A stretch of DNA of 34,726 nt from Candidatus Eisenbacteria bacterium RBG_16_71_46 (GTDB lineage: Bacteria > Eisenbacteria > RBG-16-71-46), in contig MFFQ01000034.1 of NCBI GenBank assembly GCA_001780165.1, positions 1 through 34,726 on the forward strand. Direction: 5' to 3'. Below, piece after piece: positions 23,642-30,772 of this stretch. Both the position numbers and the translations under genes were made by a program. Within the stretch, counting starts at the first letter, position 1, and the number at the start of each line of letters is the position of its first letter. The notes below the pieces were generated by a model. The model was not told the DNA's origin. It saw only the letters and a program-made list of their open reading frames with translations, and did not search any database.

Positions 23642-23671
23642 TTGACCCGCTGCACGCGTGTGCACTATCCT
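23642..23671 (+). promoter_or_regulatory. lexA promoter with candidate LexA operator
   Basis: TTGACC (23642-23647) fits a -35 box, and TATCCT (23666-23671, 18-base spacer) or the overlapping CACTAT at 23663 fits a -10 box. Between them TGCACGCGTGTGCA (23651-23664) is an almost perfect palindrome of form TGCAC-N4-GTGCA. An operator between -35 and -10 of lexA is the usual place for autorepression, and the half-site spacing resembles the GAAC-N4-GTTC boxes of Gram-positive LexA. Confidence 0.6.
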
Positions 23672-23721
23672 CACGTGGTGCCAGGTCCCTGCACGGACCC
23701 CAAGCGGAAGGAACCAGTCTC

Positions 23722-24324
23722 ATGCTGAACGATCGGGCGCGTCAGATTCTCGCCTTCATCCAGCGTTCCACGCGCGACAAGGGCTACCCTCCCACGATCC
23801 GCGAGATCGGCCAGGAGTTCGGGATCTCCTCCACGAACGGTGTGCGCTACCACCTGAACCTGCTCGAAAAAGCCGGGCACTTGAGGCGCAGTGGCAAGAT
23901 CTCGCGGGGCATCGGTCCGGCCCGCGAGCGCATGCCGGCCGGGGGCATTCCGATCCTGGGCCGCGTGGCTGCCGGCCAACCCGTGCTCGCCGAAGAGAGC
24001 CTCGAAGGTCGACTCGAGCTGGACCAGATCTTCGACGCCGGCAGCGGCATGTTCGCCCTGAAGATCCGCGGCGACAGCATGGTCGACGCGGGCATCCTCG
24101 AGGGCGACTACGTCATCGTCCGCCAGCAGCCGCAGGCCAACGCCGGCGAGATCGTGGTCGGCCTGCTCGGGACCGAGGCCACCGTGAAGTACTACCAGCC
24201 GCGGCGCTCGCACATCGAGCTGGTGGCGGCCAATCCGAAGTACGATCCGATTCTCGTCACCGAGGAATCGGAATTCAGCATTCTGGGCGTGGTGAGGGGC
24301 GTGGTTCGCACCGTCGGTCGCTGA
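23722..24324 (+). CDS. lexA: LexA repressor
   Basis: LexA represses DNA-damage genes and cleaves itself when RecA filaments form. The 200 aa product has a winged helix-turn-helix in residues 1-65 (PPTIREIGQEFGISSTNGVRYHLNLLEKAGHLRR) and the S24 self-cleavage domain after it. The cleavage bond is Ala84-Gly85 in RVAAGQPV, with Ser119 in RGDSMVDAGI and Lys156 in ATVKYY as catalytic dyad, the same numbers as in E. coli LexA. The recognition helix (TNGVRYHLN) differs from the E. coli one, so a different operator is expected. The ATG at 23722 has GGAAGGA (23706-23712) upstream. It has its own promoter, with a candidate operator, and a terminator directly after the gene. Confidence 0.97.
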   Translation: MLNDRARQILAFIQRSTRDKGYPPTIREIGQEFGISSTNGVRYHLNLLEKAGHLRRSGKISRGIGPARERMPAGGIPILGRVAAGQPVLAEESLEGRLELDQIFDAGSGMFALKIRGDSMVDAGILEGDYVIVRQQPQANAGEIVVGLLGTEATVKYYQPRRSHIELVAANPKYDPILVTEESEFSILGVVRGVVRTVGR

Positions 24325-24357
24325 CCGGCATCGAAATCCGCATCGAGGGGAATTTCA

Positions 24358-24380
24358 CGGGAGCTTTGGCTCCCGTTTTT
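24358..24380 (+). terminator. Rho-independent terminator of lexA
   Basis: CGGGAGC (24358-24364) and GCTCCCG (24369-24375) form a seven-base-pair stem with a TTTG loop, followed by five T residues (24376-24380). It lies 33 bases after the lexA stop. Confidence 0.92.
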
Positions 24381-24432
24381 GAGGCCGCACTGCTGCACAT
24401 TTGTTCAATCATCCCCGCAGGGAGGTGGAACC

Positions 24433-24891
24433 GTGGATCGTCAACTGGCTCCGGAGGTGCGTGAGGCGCTGTTGGGTCGGTGGGAGCCCCTGTATCGCAG
24501 CCAGCTTCACTATCTCGTCACCTGGAGCACGCGAGGGCGGCGGCCGGTGCTGAAGGACCGCCACGTGCGTTCCCTCCAGCAGCTGGTGCGTCAGGCGTCG
24601 GATGAGCGGGGATACACGCTGGTGGATGTGATGGTGGCCGCCGATCACGTGCACGTGCTCCTCGCGCTCAAGCCGTCACAGAGCGTCGCGACGGCGGTCC
24701 GCGAACTCAAGGGTCGCTCGGGTCTGGAGCTGCTGGCCCTACATCCCGAGTTGCGCGTTTGGCTGCGCGGGAATCTGGTCTGGGACGAGCGCTACGCCGT
24801 CGAGACCGTCAGCACCGCCCGGATCGAACGCGTGCGCGAGCGGCTGCGGGCGCTGCACGCCCCGCCGGACGAACTTGCCGCGGCGAGCTGA
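24433..24891 (+). CDS. Y1/IS200-like transposase relative (RAYT-like), catalytic Tyr not seen
   Basis: The 152 aa product follows the layout of IS200/IS605 TnpA and REP-associated transposases: HYLVTWSTRGRRPVL at the start, YTLVDVMVAADHVHVLLALKP with the metal-binding His-x-His (His72, His74), VATAVRELKGRSGLELL, and LVWDERYAVETVS. The catalytic tyrosine that normally follows in the last helix (pattern VxxYIxxQ) is not there: the region reads RIERVRERLRAL. It may be inactive or adapted. The GTG at 24433 is preceded by AGGGAGGTGG (24419-24428); the frame is open to 24379 but that part contains the lexA terminator. A perfect 10-base-pair hairpin follows its stop at 24900. Confidence 0.82.
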   Translation: MDRQLAPEVREALLGRWEPLYRSQLHYLVTWSTRGRRPVLKDRHVRSLQQLVRQASDERGYTLVDVMVAADHVHVLLALKPSQSVATAVRELKGRSGLELLALHPELRVWLRGNLVWDERYAVETVSTARIERVRERLRALHAPPDELAAAS

Positions 24892-24899
24892 GGGCGCGA

Positions 24900-24932
24900 G
24901 CCGGCGGCCGGCCCGTCCGGTTGGCCGCCGGC
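24900..24932. repeat. Perfect GC hairpin after the transposase-like gene
   Basis: GCCGGCGGCC (24900-24909) pairs perfectly with GGCCGCCGGC (24923-24932) around a 13-base loop. No T-run follows. It could be a REP-like element of the RAYT-type gene or a terminator for the convergent gene pair. I found no second copy in the window. Confidence 0.6.
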
Positions 24933-25012
24933 ACCGCGATCAGCAACGACCGAGCGACGATCCCGAGGAGCCGACCGCGCACCGCGGCCCACTCGGCACT
25001 CCGTGACGGCGC

Positions 25013-26071
25013 CTAGCCGCGCTCCACCTGCGCGGGCACCGCTTCCGGCACGCGCCGCGACGCCATGGCCGAGGCGACCAGCACGAACAGCGCTCCCAGC
25101 CACTGCGCCGGCCGCAGCCCTTCGCCGAGCAGTGCAGCGGCCGACACCACCGCCACGACCGGCTCTAGGGTGGCGACGATCCCCGCTTCGGCCGCCGGCA
25201 GGCGACGCAGGCCGGCGTAGAAGAACGCGAACGGCACCAGCGTCGAGAACACGCCGAGTGCCGCGAACAGCCACCACAGCGACGCCTCGTAGCCCGCGGC
25301 GAGAATCCGGGACGGCGGAGTGACCACCGCCCAGAACAGGCCCGCGATGAGAAAAGTGTGGAAGAGCACCGTCTCCGGCGCGTAGCGCGCCAGACCGCGT
25401 TTCGAGAACACGATGTAGAAGGCGAAGGCGAAGGCCGAGCTGAACCCGATCAGCCAGTCGCGCGGCCGGGCGTGCAGGGCGGCGGGGTTCACGTTGGCGA
25501 CCAGCAGGGCGGTGCCGACCAGCGCCAGCAGGACGGCGGCAAGCGTGGCGCGGCCGATCGCGGCCCCACGCAGCGCGTCGTAGAGGACGATCAGCGACGG
25601 AGCGAGGTACTGGAGCAGGATCGCCAGCCCCACGCCCAGCACGGAGATCGTGTAGTAGTACGTGCCCTGGATCGTGGCCACGCCGAAGAGGCCCAGCACC
25701 AGAAAGTAGCCCCAGTCGGCGCGCCTCACCCGCAGCGCGCGCGGATTCCTCCACGCCAGCCACGCGCCGAGCAGCGCCACCGCAATCAGCAGCCGCAGCT
25801 CGACCACCGTCAGGGCAGGCACATGGCGGTCGCGGAAGACGAAGCGCGCGAGTGTCGCGCTCGTGCCCCAAAAGAACGTGGCCGCGAAGACCAGCCAGCG
25901 GCCGCGGGCCGCGTCGCCGCCGCGCGAAGGCGCCGGCGGCGAAGACCCCGCCGGGGATGCCGGCGTGGCGGACGCCGGCCCGCGCGCCGCGCCGCCGGTC
26001 TCCGCGTGGGCGCCCGCCGCCGACGCGGGCCTAGAGGAGCCGGCGCCGGACGAGTCGGTAGGTGCGCTCAC
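25013..26071 (-). CDS. EamA/DMT-family transporter
   Basis: The 352 aa product has ten predicted membrane helices in two EamA repeats, beginning after residue 55 with WLVFAATFFWGTSATLARFVF and a second repeat starting near GFSSAFAFAFYIVFSKRGLARY. Proteins of this family export or import small metabolites such as amino acids, purines or drugs across the inner membrane; the substrate is unknown. The first 55 residues are Ser/Ala/Pro-rich and not part of the domain. The GTG at 26071 lies inside the end of the aspartyl-protease gene (41-base overlap), and there is no in-frame ATG before the first helix, so a start further inside would have to be another GTG or TTG. Coupling with the protease gene is likely. 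Confidence 0.9.
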   Translation of the reverse strand: MSAPTDSSGAGSSRPASAAGAHAETGGAARGPASATPASPAGSSPPAPSRGGDAARGRWLVFAATFFWGTSATLARFVFRDRHVPALTVVELRLLIAVALLGAWLAWRNPRALRVRRADWGYFLVLGLFGVATIQGTYYYTISVLGVGLAILLQYLAPSLIVLYDALRGAAIGRATLAAVLLALVGTALLVANVNPAALHARPRDWLIGFSSAFAFAFYIVFSKRGLARYAPETVLFHTFLIAGLFWAVVTPPSRILAAGYEASLWWLFAALGVFSTLVPFAFFYAGLRRLPAAEAGIVATLEPVVAVVSAAALLGEGLRPAQWLGALFVLVASAMASRRVPEAVPAQVERG

Positions 26072-27539
26072 GCGCGCCGCGCCTCATGGTGAGCGTGATG
26101 CGGGATCGCGGTGCTCCCTCCAGACGACGAGCGAGCGTGACGATGTCGAGCGCTCCCGCCCGCTCGCCGTCCACGGCCACGAGTTCGTCGCCTGCCGCGA
26201 TGCCGGCGTCGTCCGCGGGCGAGTGCTCGACCACTGCGACCACCCGGGCCGCGCCGTCCCAGCGCTCGATCTGCAAGCCCACGTGCGAGTACTCGTAGGG
26301 CCTGTCGTCCCACCCCGGTGGCACCGCATCCAGCCAGATCACCCGATGGGCGTAGTCGATACCGAGGCGGAACTGCTTGAGGAAGTTGTAGCCGAGGAGC
26401 CCATCGACGGATTCGCCGACCGCCCGCGAGAGCACGCCCATCAGTTCGCTGCGAAGCACCGCTACGTCGATCTCCGACACCGTCACCTCGCCGCCGACCG
26501 CCGGCACCGCGAGGCGCGGAATGCGGACCATCCGCGCGTCCGAGGTTCCGATCAGCGTCGGTGCCGAGAGTCCGCGCATCGACGGCCACTGGTCGGCGTA
26601 ACCGACGTGCGTCGCGAGCGCTTCCTCGAACAGCACGCTGCGGGTGGCCCCGGTGTCCACGATCAGTGTGAGGGACGCGCTCCAGCGGCTCGAATCGGGA
26701 GCGGACACGCGCGCTTCCACCAGCATCTTGCCATCGCCCACCATCCGGAACGGAACCGCCACAGCGTTTGCTCCGAGCGCGTCTCCGAGCGCACGGCGCG
26801 AGAGGCGGGCTCCCGCCTCCTCGTCGGGCGCGAGCGCCGGGTGCTCGGCGTCGGTGTGGTCGCGCTCCGTGCCGGGCGCGAGCGCCGGGTGCTCGGCATC
26901 GGCGCGGTCGCGATCCGCGTCGGGCTCCGCCGCCATTCCGCCCGGCGCGAGGACGAGCACGCGCTCGCGGTAGTCGATCCACACCACCCGGTCCTCGAGC
27001 GGACGCTGCCCGAGCAGTCCGAGGACCGGTCGGTCGGTGACACGGCGGACGATCTCGCCGTCGAAGGTCAGCACCGGCGAGACCCGCGAGAATTCGATCG
27101 GGCCGATCCGTAACTCCGGCAGTGGGCGGGCGGCGAGTCTGACTCCGGCCGGTTCCTCGGTGCTGTCGGCGATCCCAAGCACGCGGGCCAGCCGGGTGTC
27201 GAGCGCGAGGTAGCCCGCCCCGGTGTCGAGCGCCAGCAGCCCGGTCGTATCGCGCCCGGCCTCGCCCACGAATGCCGCGGGGATCAGCAGCACGCCTTCG
27301 ACGTTCTCGAGCGGGATCAGCGCGGTGCCCTTCGGCCAGGGGATCTGCGACAGGGCGGGAAGGTCGTTGCGCGCGGAATCGGCATGCGGCTCGATGACCC
27401 GAGCCGTCCCGGCCTGGACCGGCTGGGGGTTCGCCGGGAGGAGGGTGAAGAGCGCGATTCCAATGAGGACCGCGAGCGGCGTCGCCTGGCGTCGGATCGA
27501 TGCTGCATCCACCCGACCCGAGACTAAACGCACTAACAT
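26031..27539 (-). CDS. Double retropepsin-like aspartyl protease with PDZ domain
   Basis: The 502 aa product begins with a hydrophobic signal or membrane anchor (about residues 20-38) and continues with two retropepsin-like domains. The first has LLALDTGAGYLALD (Asp105) and the second LIVDTGATRSVLFEE (Asp295), the latter followed by GLLGYNFLKQF. A PDZ domain at about 415-495 (VVEHSPADDAGIAAGDELVAVDG) completes it. Two DTG motifs in one chain could make a pseudo-dimer like pepsin. Between them the sequence DAEHPALAP is repeated by a 48-base tandem duplication. The ATG at 27539 is chosen; a TTG at 27551 adds four residues. Neither has a clear ribosome site. It lies 41 bases after bactofilin and overlaps the transporter gene. 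Confidence 0.82.
   Translation of the reverse strand: MLVRLVSGRVDAASIRRQATPLAVLIGIALFTLLPANPQPVQAGTARVIEPHADSARNDLPALSQIPWPKGTALIPLENVEGVLLIPAAFVGEAGRDTTGLLALDTGAGYLALDTRLARVLGIADSTEEPAGVRLAARPLPELRIGPIEFSRVSPVLTFDGEIVRRVTDRPVLGLLGQRPLEDRVVWIDYRERVLVLAPGGMAAEPDADRDRADAEHPALAPGTERDHTDAEHPALAPDEEAGARLSRRALGDALGANAVAVPFRMVGDGKMLVEARVSAPDSSRWSASLTLIVDTGATRSVLFEEALATHVGYADQWPSMRGLSAPTLIGTSDARMVRIPRLAVPAVGGEVTVSEIDVAVLRSELMGVLSRAVGESVDGLLGYNFLKQFRLGIDYAHRVIWLDAVPPGWDDRPYEYSHVGLQIERWDGAARVVAVVEHSPADDAGIAAGDELVAVDGERAGALDIVTLARRLEGAPRSRITLTMRRGARERTYRLVRRRLL
26825..26920. repeat. Two tandem copies of a 48-base unit inside the protease gene
   Basis: The segments 26825-26872 and 26873-26920 are near-identical direct repeats starting CGGGCGCGAGCGCCGGGTG. 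Because 48 is a multiple of three, the duplication keeps the frame and repeats an acidic/Pro-rich linker (DAEHPALAP) between the two protease domains. Confidence 0.85.
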
Positions 27540-27547
27540 ATTGTGTA

Positions 27548-27567
27548 ACAATAAGTTAACTTGTTGT
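27548..27567. promoter_or_regulatory. AT-rich 20-base palindrome between bactofilin and protease genes
   Basis: The 20 bases centred on AAGTTAACTT (27553-27562) form an inverted repeat with one mismatched pair, in one of the most AT-rich patches of this chromosome segment. It lies just upstream of the protease start on the minus strand and past the bactofilin stop at 27581. It is a candidate operator or promoter element. Confidence 0.5.
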
Positions 27568-27580
27568 GTTTGCGGTCGAA

Positions 27581-28003
27581 TCAGCCGCGCGCATGCTCGC
27601 GGGCGTGGGTGCGCTCGGATCCGAACTCGAGCGTCTCGGTGCCCCCGTCGAGCATCGTGCAGCGGCCGGAAAAATGGACCCCCTGCTCCATGACCACGCT
27701 CGTGGCAGCGATGTCGCCCTCGACTCTCGCACCGGACCTCATCTCGAGGACGCCGAGGGCGCGGACGTTTCCGACCACGCGACCCAGAATGAGAGCGTCC
27801 CGCACCTCGATATCGGCGCGCATCAGCCCGTGCTCGCCAATCTGCAGTCGCTCGCAGTTGAGGATGTCGCCCTCGAATTCACCTTCGATGCGCAGTGTGC
27901 CCGAGACCATCAGAGTGCCGCGCACGCTCGAGCCGAGGCCGATGATGGTATTGGGCGGCGGGATCTCCTCGCTCTTCTCGGGGCGAGACATGAACTTCAT
28001 CAT
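27581..28003 (-). CDS. Bactofilin (polymer-forming cytoskeletal protein)
   Basis: The 140 aa product has the bactofilin beta-helix with short repeating turns: NTIIGLGSSVRGTLMVSGTLRIEGEFEGDI, IGEHGLMRADIEVRDALILGRVVGNV, and LEMRSGARVEGDIAATSVVMEQGVHFSG. Bactofilins polymerise without nucleotides and organise cell shape, stalks or chromosome-partition proteins. The ATG at 28003 has GGGAGG (28012-28017) upstream; a second ATG follows directly. Disordered tails lie on both ends as usual. The gene follows parB by 36 bases; bactofilin with ParAB is a recurring association (for example in Myxococcus), so it may anchor partition complexes. Confidence 0.93.
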   Translation of the reverse strand: MMKFMSRPEKSEEIPPPNTIIGLGSSVRGTLMVSGTLRIEGEFEGDILNCERLQIGEHGLMRADIEVRDALILGRVVGNVRALGVLEMRSGARVEGDIAATSVVMEQGVHFSGRCTMLDGGTETLEFGSERTHAREHARG

Positions 28004-28039
28004 GGACGCAGCCTCCCTGGCGAATTGGGGAAACGCGAA

Positions 28040-28897
28040 TCAAAGCACTCCCCAGGTCTCAAGCAGCCGCTCGAGATCCTCCTGTCCGTAGAACTCGAAT
28101 TCCACTCGGCCTCCCTTCTTGCCCCGCTTGATGGCCACGTGGGTCCCGAATTTCCTCTCGAGCTTGGTTTCCCACTCGCCCAGGCCGGTCGCGGTCGCGG
28201 CCCGCGGGCGCGGGTGAATCCGGCGCAGACGGCGCTTGACGAAGGCCTCGGTGCGGCGGACGGAGAATCCCTTGGCCTGGATGTAGCGGGCCGCGGCCAG
28301 CTGGTCACCCGCCGAAGCTAGCCCGAGCAAGGCGCGAGCGTGACCGGCGCTCAATGTTCCACGTGAAACCATGTCCTGGACCTCGGGGGGAAGCCCAAGA
28401 AGCCGCAGGGAGTTGGTGATCGAGCTGCGTTGCTTTCCGACGCGACTCGACAGGCTGTCGTGGGTAAGGCCAACCTCTTTTATGAGAGCCTGATAGGCCT
28501 TCGACTCCTCGATCGGATTCAGGTTCTCGCGCTGGATATTCTCGATCAGGGCAAGTTCCATCATCTCCTTGTCGGGGACGTCGCGCACGACGGCGGGGAT
28601 GGTCATGAGCCCGGCGATCCGCGCGGCCCGCAGCCGGCGCTCGCCCGCCACGAGCTGGTAACCGTCTGCGCCCTGGGTGCGGACGAGTATGGGCTGGAGC
28701 ACGCCGCTGGACTTGATCGAATTGGCCAGTTCCTGGATCGCATCGTCATCGAACCGGGCTCGAGGCTGGAAGGGGTTCGCCCCGATCTCCTCGACGGGCA
28801 GCTCGCGGGGCCCAGCGGGCTGCCTGTCCATCGTCGTGGAGCTCGAGGTGCCACCGATGAGGGCCTCGAGTCCGCGGCCCAGCGCTTTCCTATGCAT
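28040..28897 (-). CDS. parB: Chromosome partition protein ParB
   Basis: ParB binds parS, uses CTP to slide along DNA and guides origin segregation with ParA. The 285 aa product has the N-terminal ParA-interaction stretch HRKALGRGLEALIGG, the CTPase domain with NPFQPRARFDD, GERRLRAARIAG and ENIQRENLNPIEE, and a helix-turn-helix at LTHDSLSSRVGKQRSSITNSLRLL. A C-terminal dimerisation domain follows (VEFEFYGQEDLERLLETW). The ATG at 28897 overlaps the parA stop by eight bases. A parS site lies inside the gene itself at 28355-28370. Confidence 0.97.
   Translation of the reverse strand: MHRKALGRGLEALIGGTSSSTTMDRQPAGPRELPVEEIGANPFQPRARFDDDAIQELANSIKSSGVLQPILVRTQGADGYQLVAGERRLRAARIAGLMTIPAVVRDVPDKEMMELALIENIQRENLNPIEESKAYQALIKEVGLTHDSLSSRVGKQRSSITNSLRLLGLPPEVQDMVSRGTLSAGHARALLGLASAGDQLAAARYIQAKGFSVRRTEAFVKRRLRRIHPRPRAATATGLGEWETKLERKFGTHVAIKRGKKGGRVEFEFYGQEDLERLLETWGVL
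28355..28370. other. parS site inside parB
   Basis: TGTTCCACGTGAAACC matches the parS consensus TGTTNCACGTGAAACA at all but the last base. It lies in the parB coding sequence and is identical to the second site at 29765. Confidence 0.92.
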
Positions 28898-29651
28898 GGT
28901 CCAGAACCTCCCGTGCGAGTTCCCGGTAGCTCTCGGCTCCGGTGCTGTGAGGATCGTACAGGACGATGGGCTTACCGAACGACGGGGCCTCGCTGAGCCG
29001 CACGTTGCGAGGGATCATCGTCTTGTACACGCGGTCCGAAAAGAACTTACGCGCCTCGTCGGCCACCTGCTGGGACAGATTGAGTCGGGCGTCGAACATG
29101 GTCAGCAACACCCCTTCGATCCGCAGGGCTGGATTGAGATGATCCTGAATCAGCCGGATCGCGCCGATCAGCTGTGTGAGGCCCTCGAGGGCGAGATACT
29201 CGCACTGCAGCGGGATCAGCACGGAATCCGACGCCGTCAGCGCATTCACGGTGAGCAGCCCCAGCGACGGGGGGCTGTCGATCAGCACGAAGTCGTACTC
29301 CTCGCGCAGGGAGGACAGGCAGGATTTGAGGCGGGTTTCGCGCGCCATCATGCCCACCAACTCGACTTCCGCACCCGAGAGCCGCTGGCCGGATGGCACC
29401 AGATCGAGATTGGCGAGGGCGGTCGGCACGATCGCCTGCCTGAGCTCAGCGTGGCCGATCAGGGTCTCGTAGATCGTGACCTGCTGATCGTTGCCGTTGA
29501 TGCCGAGCCCGCTCGATGCGTTGCCTTGCGGGTCGATGTCGATGACGAGAACCCGGCGGCTCTCCTGCGCAATGCAGGAGCCGAGACTGATGGCAGTGGT
29601 GGTCTTGCCGACGCCACCCTTCTGGCTGGCGATCGTGATGACTCTTCCCAT
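28890..29651 (-). CDS. parA: Chromosome partition ATPase ParA (Soj)
   Basis: ParA binds DNA nonspecifically as an ATP dimer and is released by ParB, pulling the origin region apart. The 253 aa product has the deviant Walker A KGGVGKTTTAISLG at residues 11-24, DIDPQGNASSGLG as the A' motif, and FVLIDSPPSLGLLTVNAL as Walker B. It is the short chromosomal type without an N-terminal DNA-binding domain. The ATG at 29651 has AAGGG close upstream. It overlaps parB and follows a promoter-like region with parS and a palindrome. Confidence 0.97.
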   Translation of the reverse strand: MGRVITIASQKGGVGKTTTAISLGSCIAQESRRVLVIDIDPQGNASSGLGINGNDQQVTIYETLIGHAELRQAIVPTALANLDLVPSGQRLSGAEVELVGMMARETRLKSCLSSLREEYDFVLIDSPPSLGLLTVNALTASDSVLIPLQCEYLALEGLTQLIGAIRLIQDHLNPALRIEGVLLTMFDARLNLSQQVADEARKFFSDRVYKTMIPRNVRLSEAPSFGKPIVLYDPHSTGAESYRELAREVLDHA

Positions 29652-29700
29652 TCCCTTGCGATGCGGGGGCGGACCTCATGCCCACCTTGAAGCAGTGGTT

Positions 29701-29757
29701 CGCCGGAGACTCCGGCGCTGGAGGTGCAAGATAGCAAGCGGGCGTCAGCCGGAACAA
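29701..29757 (-). promoter_or_regulatory. Candidate parAB promoter and operator
   Basis: On the minus strand TTGTTC (complement of 29752-29757) and TATCTT (complement of 29728-29733) are separated by 18 bases and fit a housekeeping promoter. Just downstream CGCCGGAG-A-CTCCGGCG (29701-29717) is a perfect interrupted palindrome around the expected start of the transcript, a fair place for an operator or a 5'-leader hairpin. The second parS lies eight bases upstream of the -35 box. Confidence 0.5.
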
Positions 29758-29764
29758 GTGGATT

Positions 29765-29780
29765 TGTTCCACGTGAAACC
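29765..29780. other. parS site upstream of parA
   Basis: TGTTCCACGTGAAACC is the same 16-base sequence as the site inside parB, with the same last-base deviation from consensus. It sits between rsmG and parA next to the candidate parAB promoter, so ParB binding could also affect transcription. Confidence 0.92.
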
Positions 29781-29797
29781 TGGCGTTGCGAAACCTC

Positions 29798-30667
29798 CTA
29801 ACCCGACTGTTTTCTCCTGAATCTGGCGACAAATGTCTGTCCGCCGTGGAGCCCGAGCAGTCCATCGGGCTCCCAATGCTCTTTCCATCGTGGATCCGCA
29901 GCCATCTCCTCTTCCCTCCGACTTCCCTTCCACAAGAATGCGGTGCCTCCGGGTACGACGTAGGAAGACGCCAAGGCCAGGGTCGGACCGAGCGGGAGAG
30001 TGGCCCGCGAGGTGAAGCCATCGAACTCGAGCGGCCCCAGAGCCGCCTCCTCGCGAAGCCGCTCGAGGCGGGCGCATACGACGATCACTCCCTTGAGCCC
30101 CAGTTCCTCGACCGCCTTCCGCGCGAAGAGTGTCTTCCTGCGACGGGATTCAACCAGGGTCCAGTGATCTCCGACCCCGGCGATCGCGAGCGGGATCGCG
30201 GGCAGCCCGGCGCCGGATCCGAAGTCCAACCAGCGGGTCGCACCGCATTCCTTGAGCCAGTGTGCGGGCTCCACCGATTCAAGCAGGTGGCGAACCACGA
30301 GCCTGGGTTCGTCATTTCTCGATATTATGTTGGAAACATTATGATTCCACGATATTAGCAGCTCAGCGAAGCGGCGCGTTTTCGCAAGCGCGGCCTGCCC
30401 GCTCGCACCCTCGGGTGGTAGGTGCGGAAGGAGCAGGTCCCAGGGTTGGCTTCGAAGCACAGACTCCGCCGGGCGCGCGCTCGCCGGATGATCCGAGCGC
30501 TGGCGGAGGCGTCGCCCGGCTCCGCCGCGAGTGCGCTCGCCCGCTCCCCCGCGAGTGCGCTCGCCGGCTCCACCACGAGTGCGCTCGCCGGCTCCGCCGC
30601 GAGGACGCTCGCCGGCTTCTCCGCGAGTGCGCCCGCGGGCTCCCCGAGTGCTTGGTGTTCGCTTCAT
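29798..30667 (-). CDS. rsmG: 16S rRNA (guanine527-N7)-methyltransferase RsmG with repeat-encoded N-terminus
   Basis: RsmG methylates G527 of 16S rRNA using SAM. The core is complete: RHLLESVEPAHWL, WLDFGSGAGLPAIPLAI as the SAM-binding loop, HWTLVESRRRKTLFARKAVEELGL, and FDGFTSRATLPLG. The chosen ATG at 30667 gives 289 aa, well over the usual 205-240, because the first 50 or so residues are Arg/Gly-rich repeats (GERTRGGA) encoded by 24-base tandem repeats. A GTG at 30460 with GGAG upstream would give 220 aa, the normal family size, and leave the repeats untranslated; a GTG at 30676 would add three residues. I consider the core certain and the start open. It lies between mnmG and parA as in many bacteria. 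Confidence 0.9.
   Translation of the reverse strand: MKRTPSTRGARGRTRGEAGERPRGGAGERTRGGAGERTRGGAGERTRGGAGRRLRQRSDHPASARPAESVLRSQPWDLLLPHLPPEGASGQAALAKTRRFAELLISWNHNVSNIISRNDEPRLVVRHLLESVEPAHWLKECGATRWLDFGSGAGLPAIPLAIAGVGDHWTLVESRRRKTLFARKAVEELGLKGVIVVCARLERLREEAALGPLEFDGFTSRATLPLGPTLALASSYVVPGGTAFLWKGSRREEEMAADPRWKEHWEPDGLLGLHGGQTFVARFRRKQSG
30517..30636. repeat. Five 24-base tandem repeats at the start of rsmG
   Basis: Units begin at 30517, 30541, 30565, 30589 and 30613. Each resembles CGGCTCCGCCGCGAGTGCGC plus TCGC, with one to five differences, and a degraded sixth copy follows at 30637. On the minus strand each unit encodes an eight-residue GERTRGGA-like block. No spacers are present, so it is not a CRISPR array. 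Confidence 0.92.
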
Positions 30668-30772
30668 GCGCGCCACTCTAGCCCGGTCGGTTCATCAACC
30701 GCCAGCAGAGACCGCGCCGAAACCGCGAGATGCGCGACTCACCCCCTCGGCGTCCTGTGCCCGCCGCACCGT

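Noticed and set aside
30517-30636. Tandem repeats as a CRISPR array
   Set aside because: The 24-base units are directly adjacent with no spacers and keep an open frame in rsmG.
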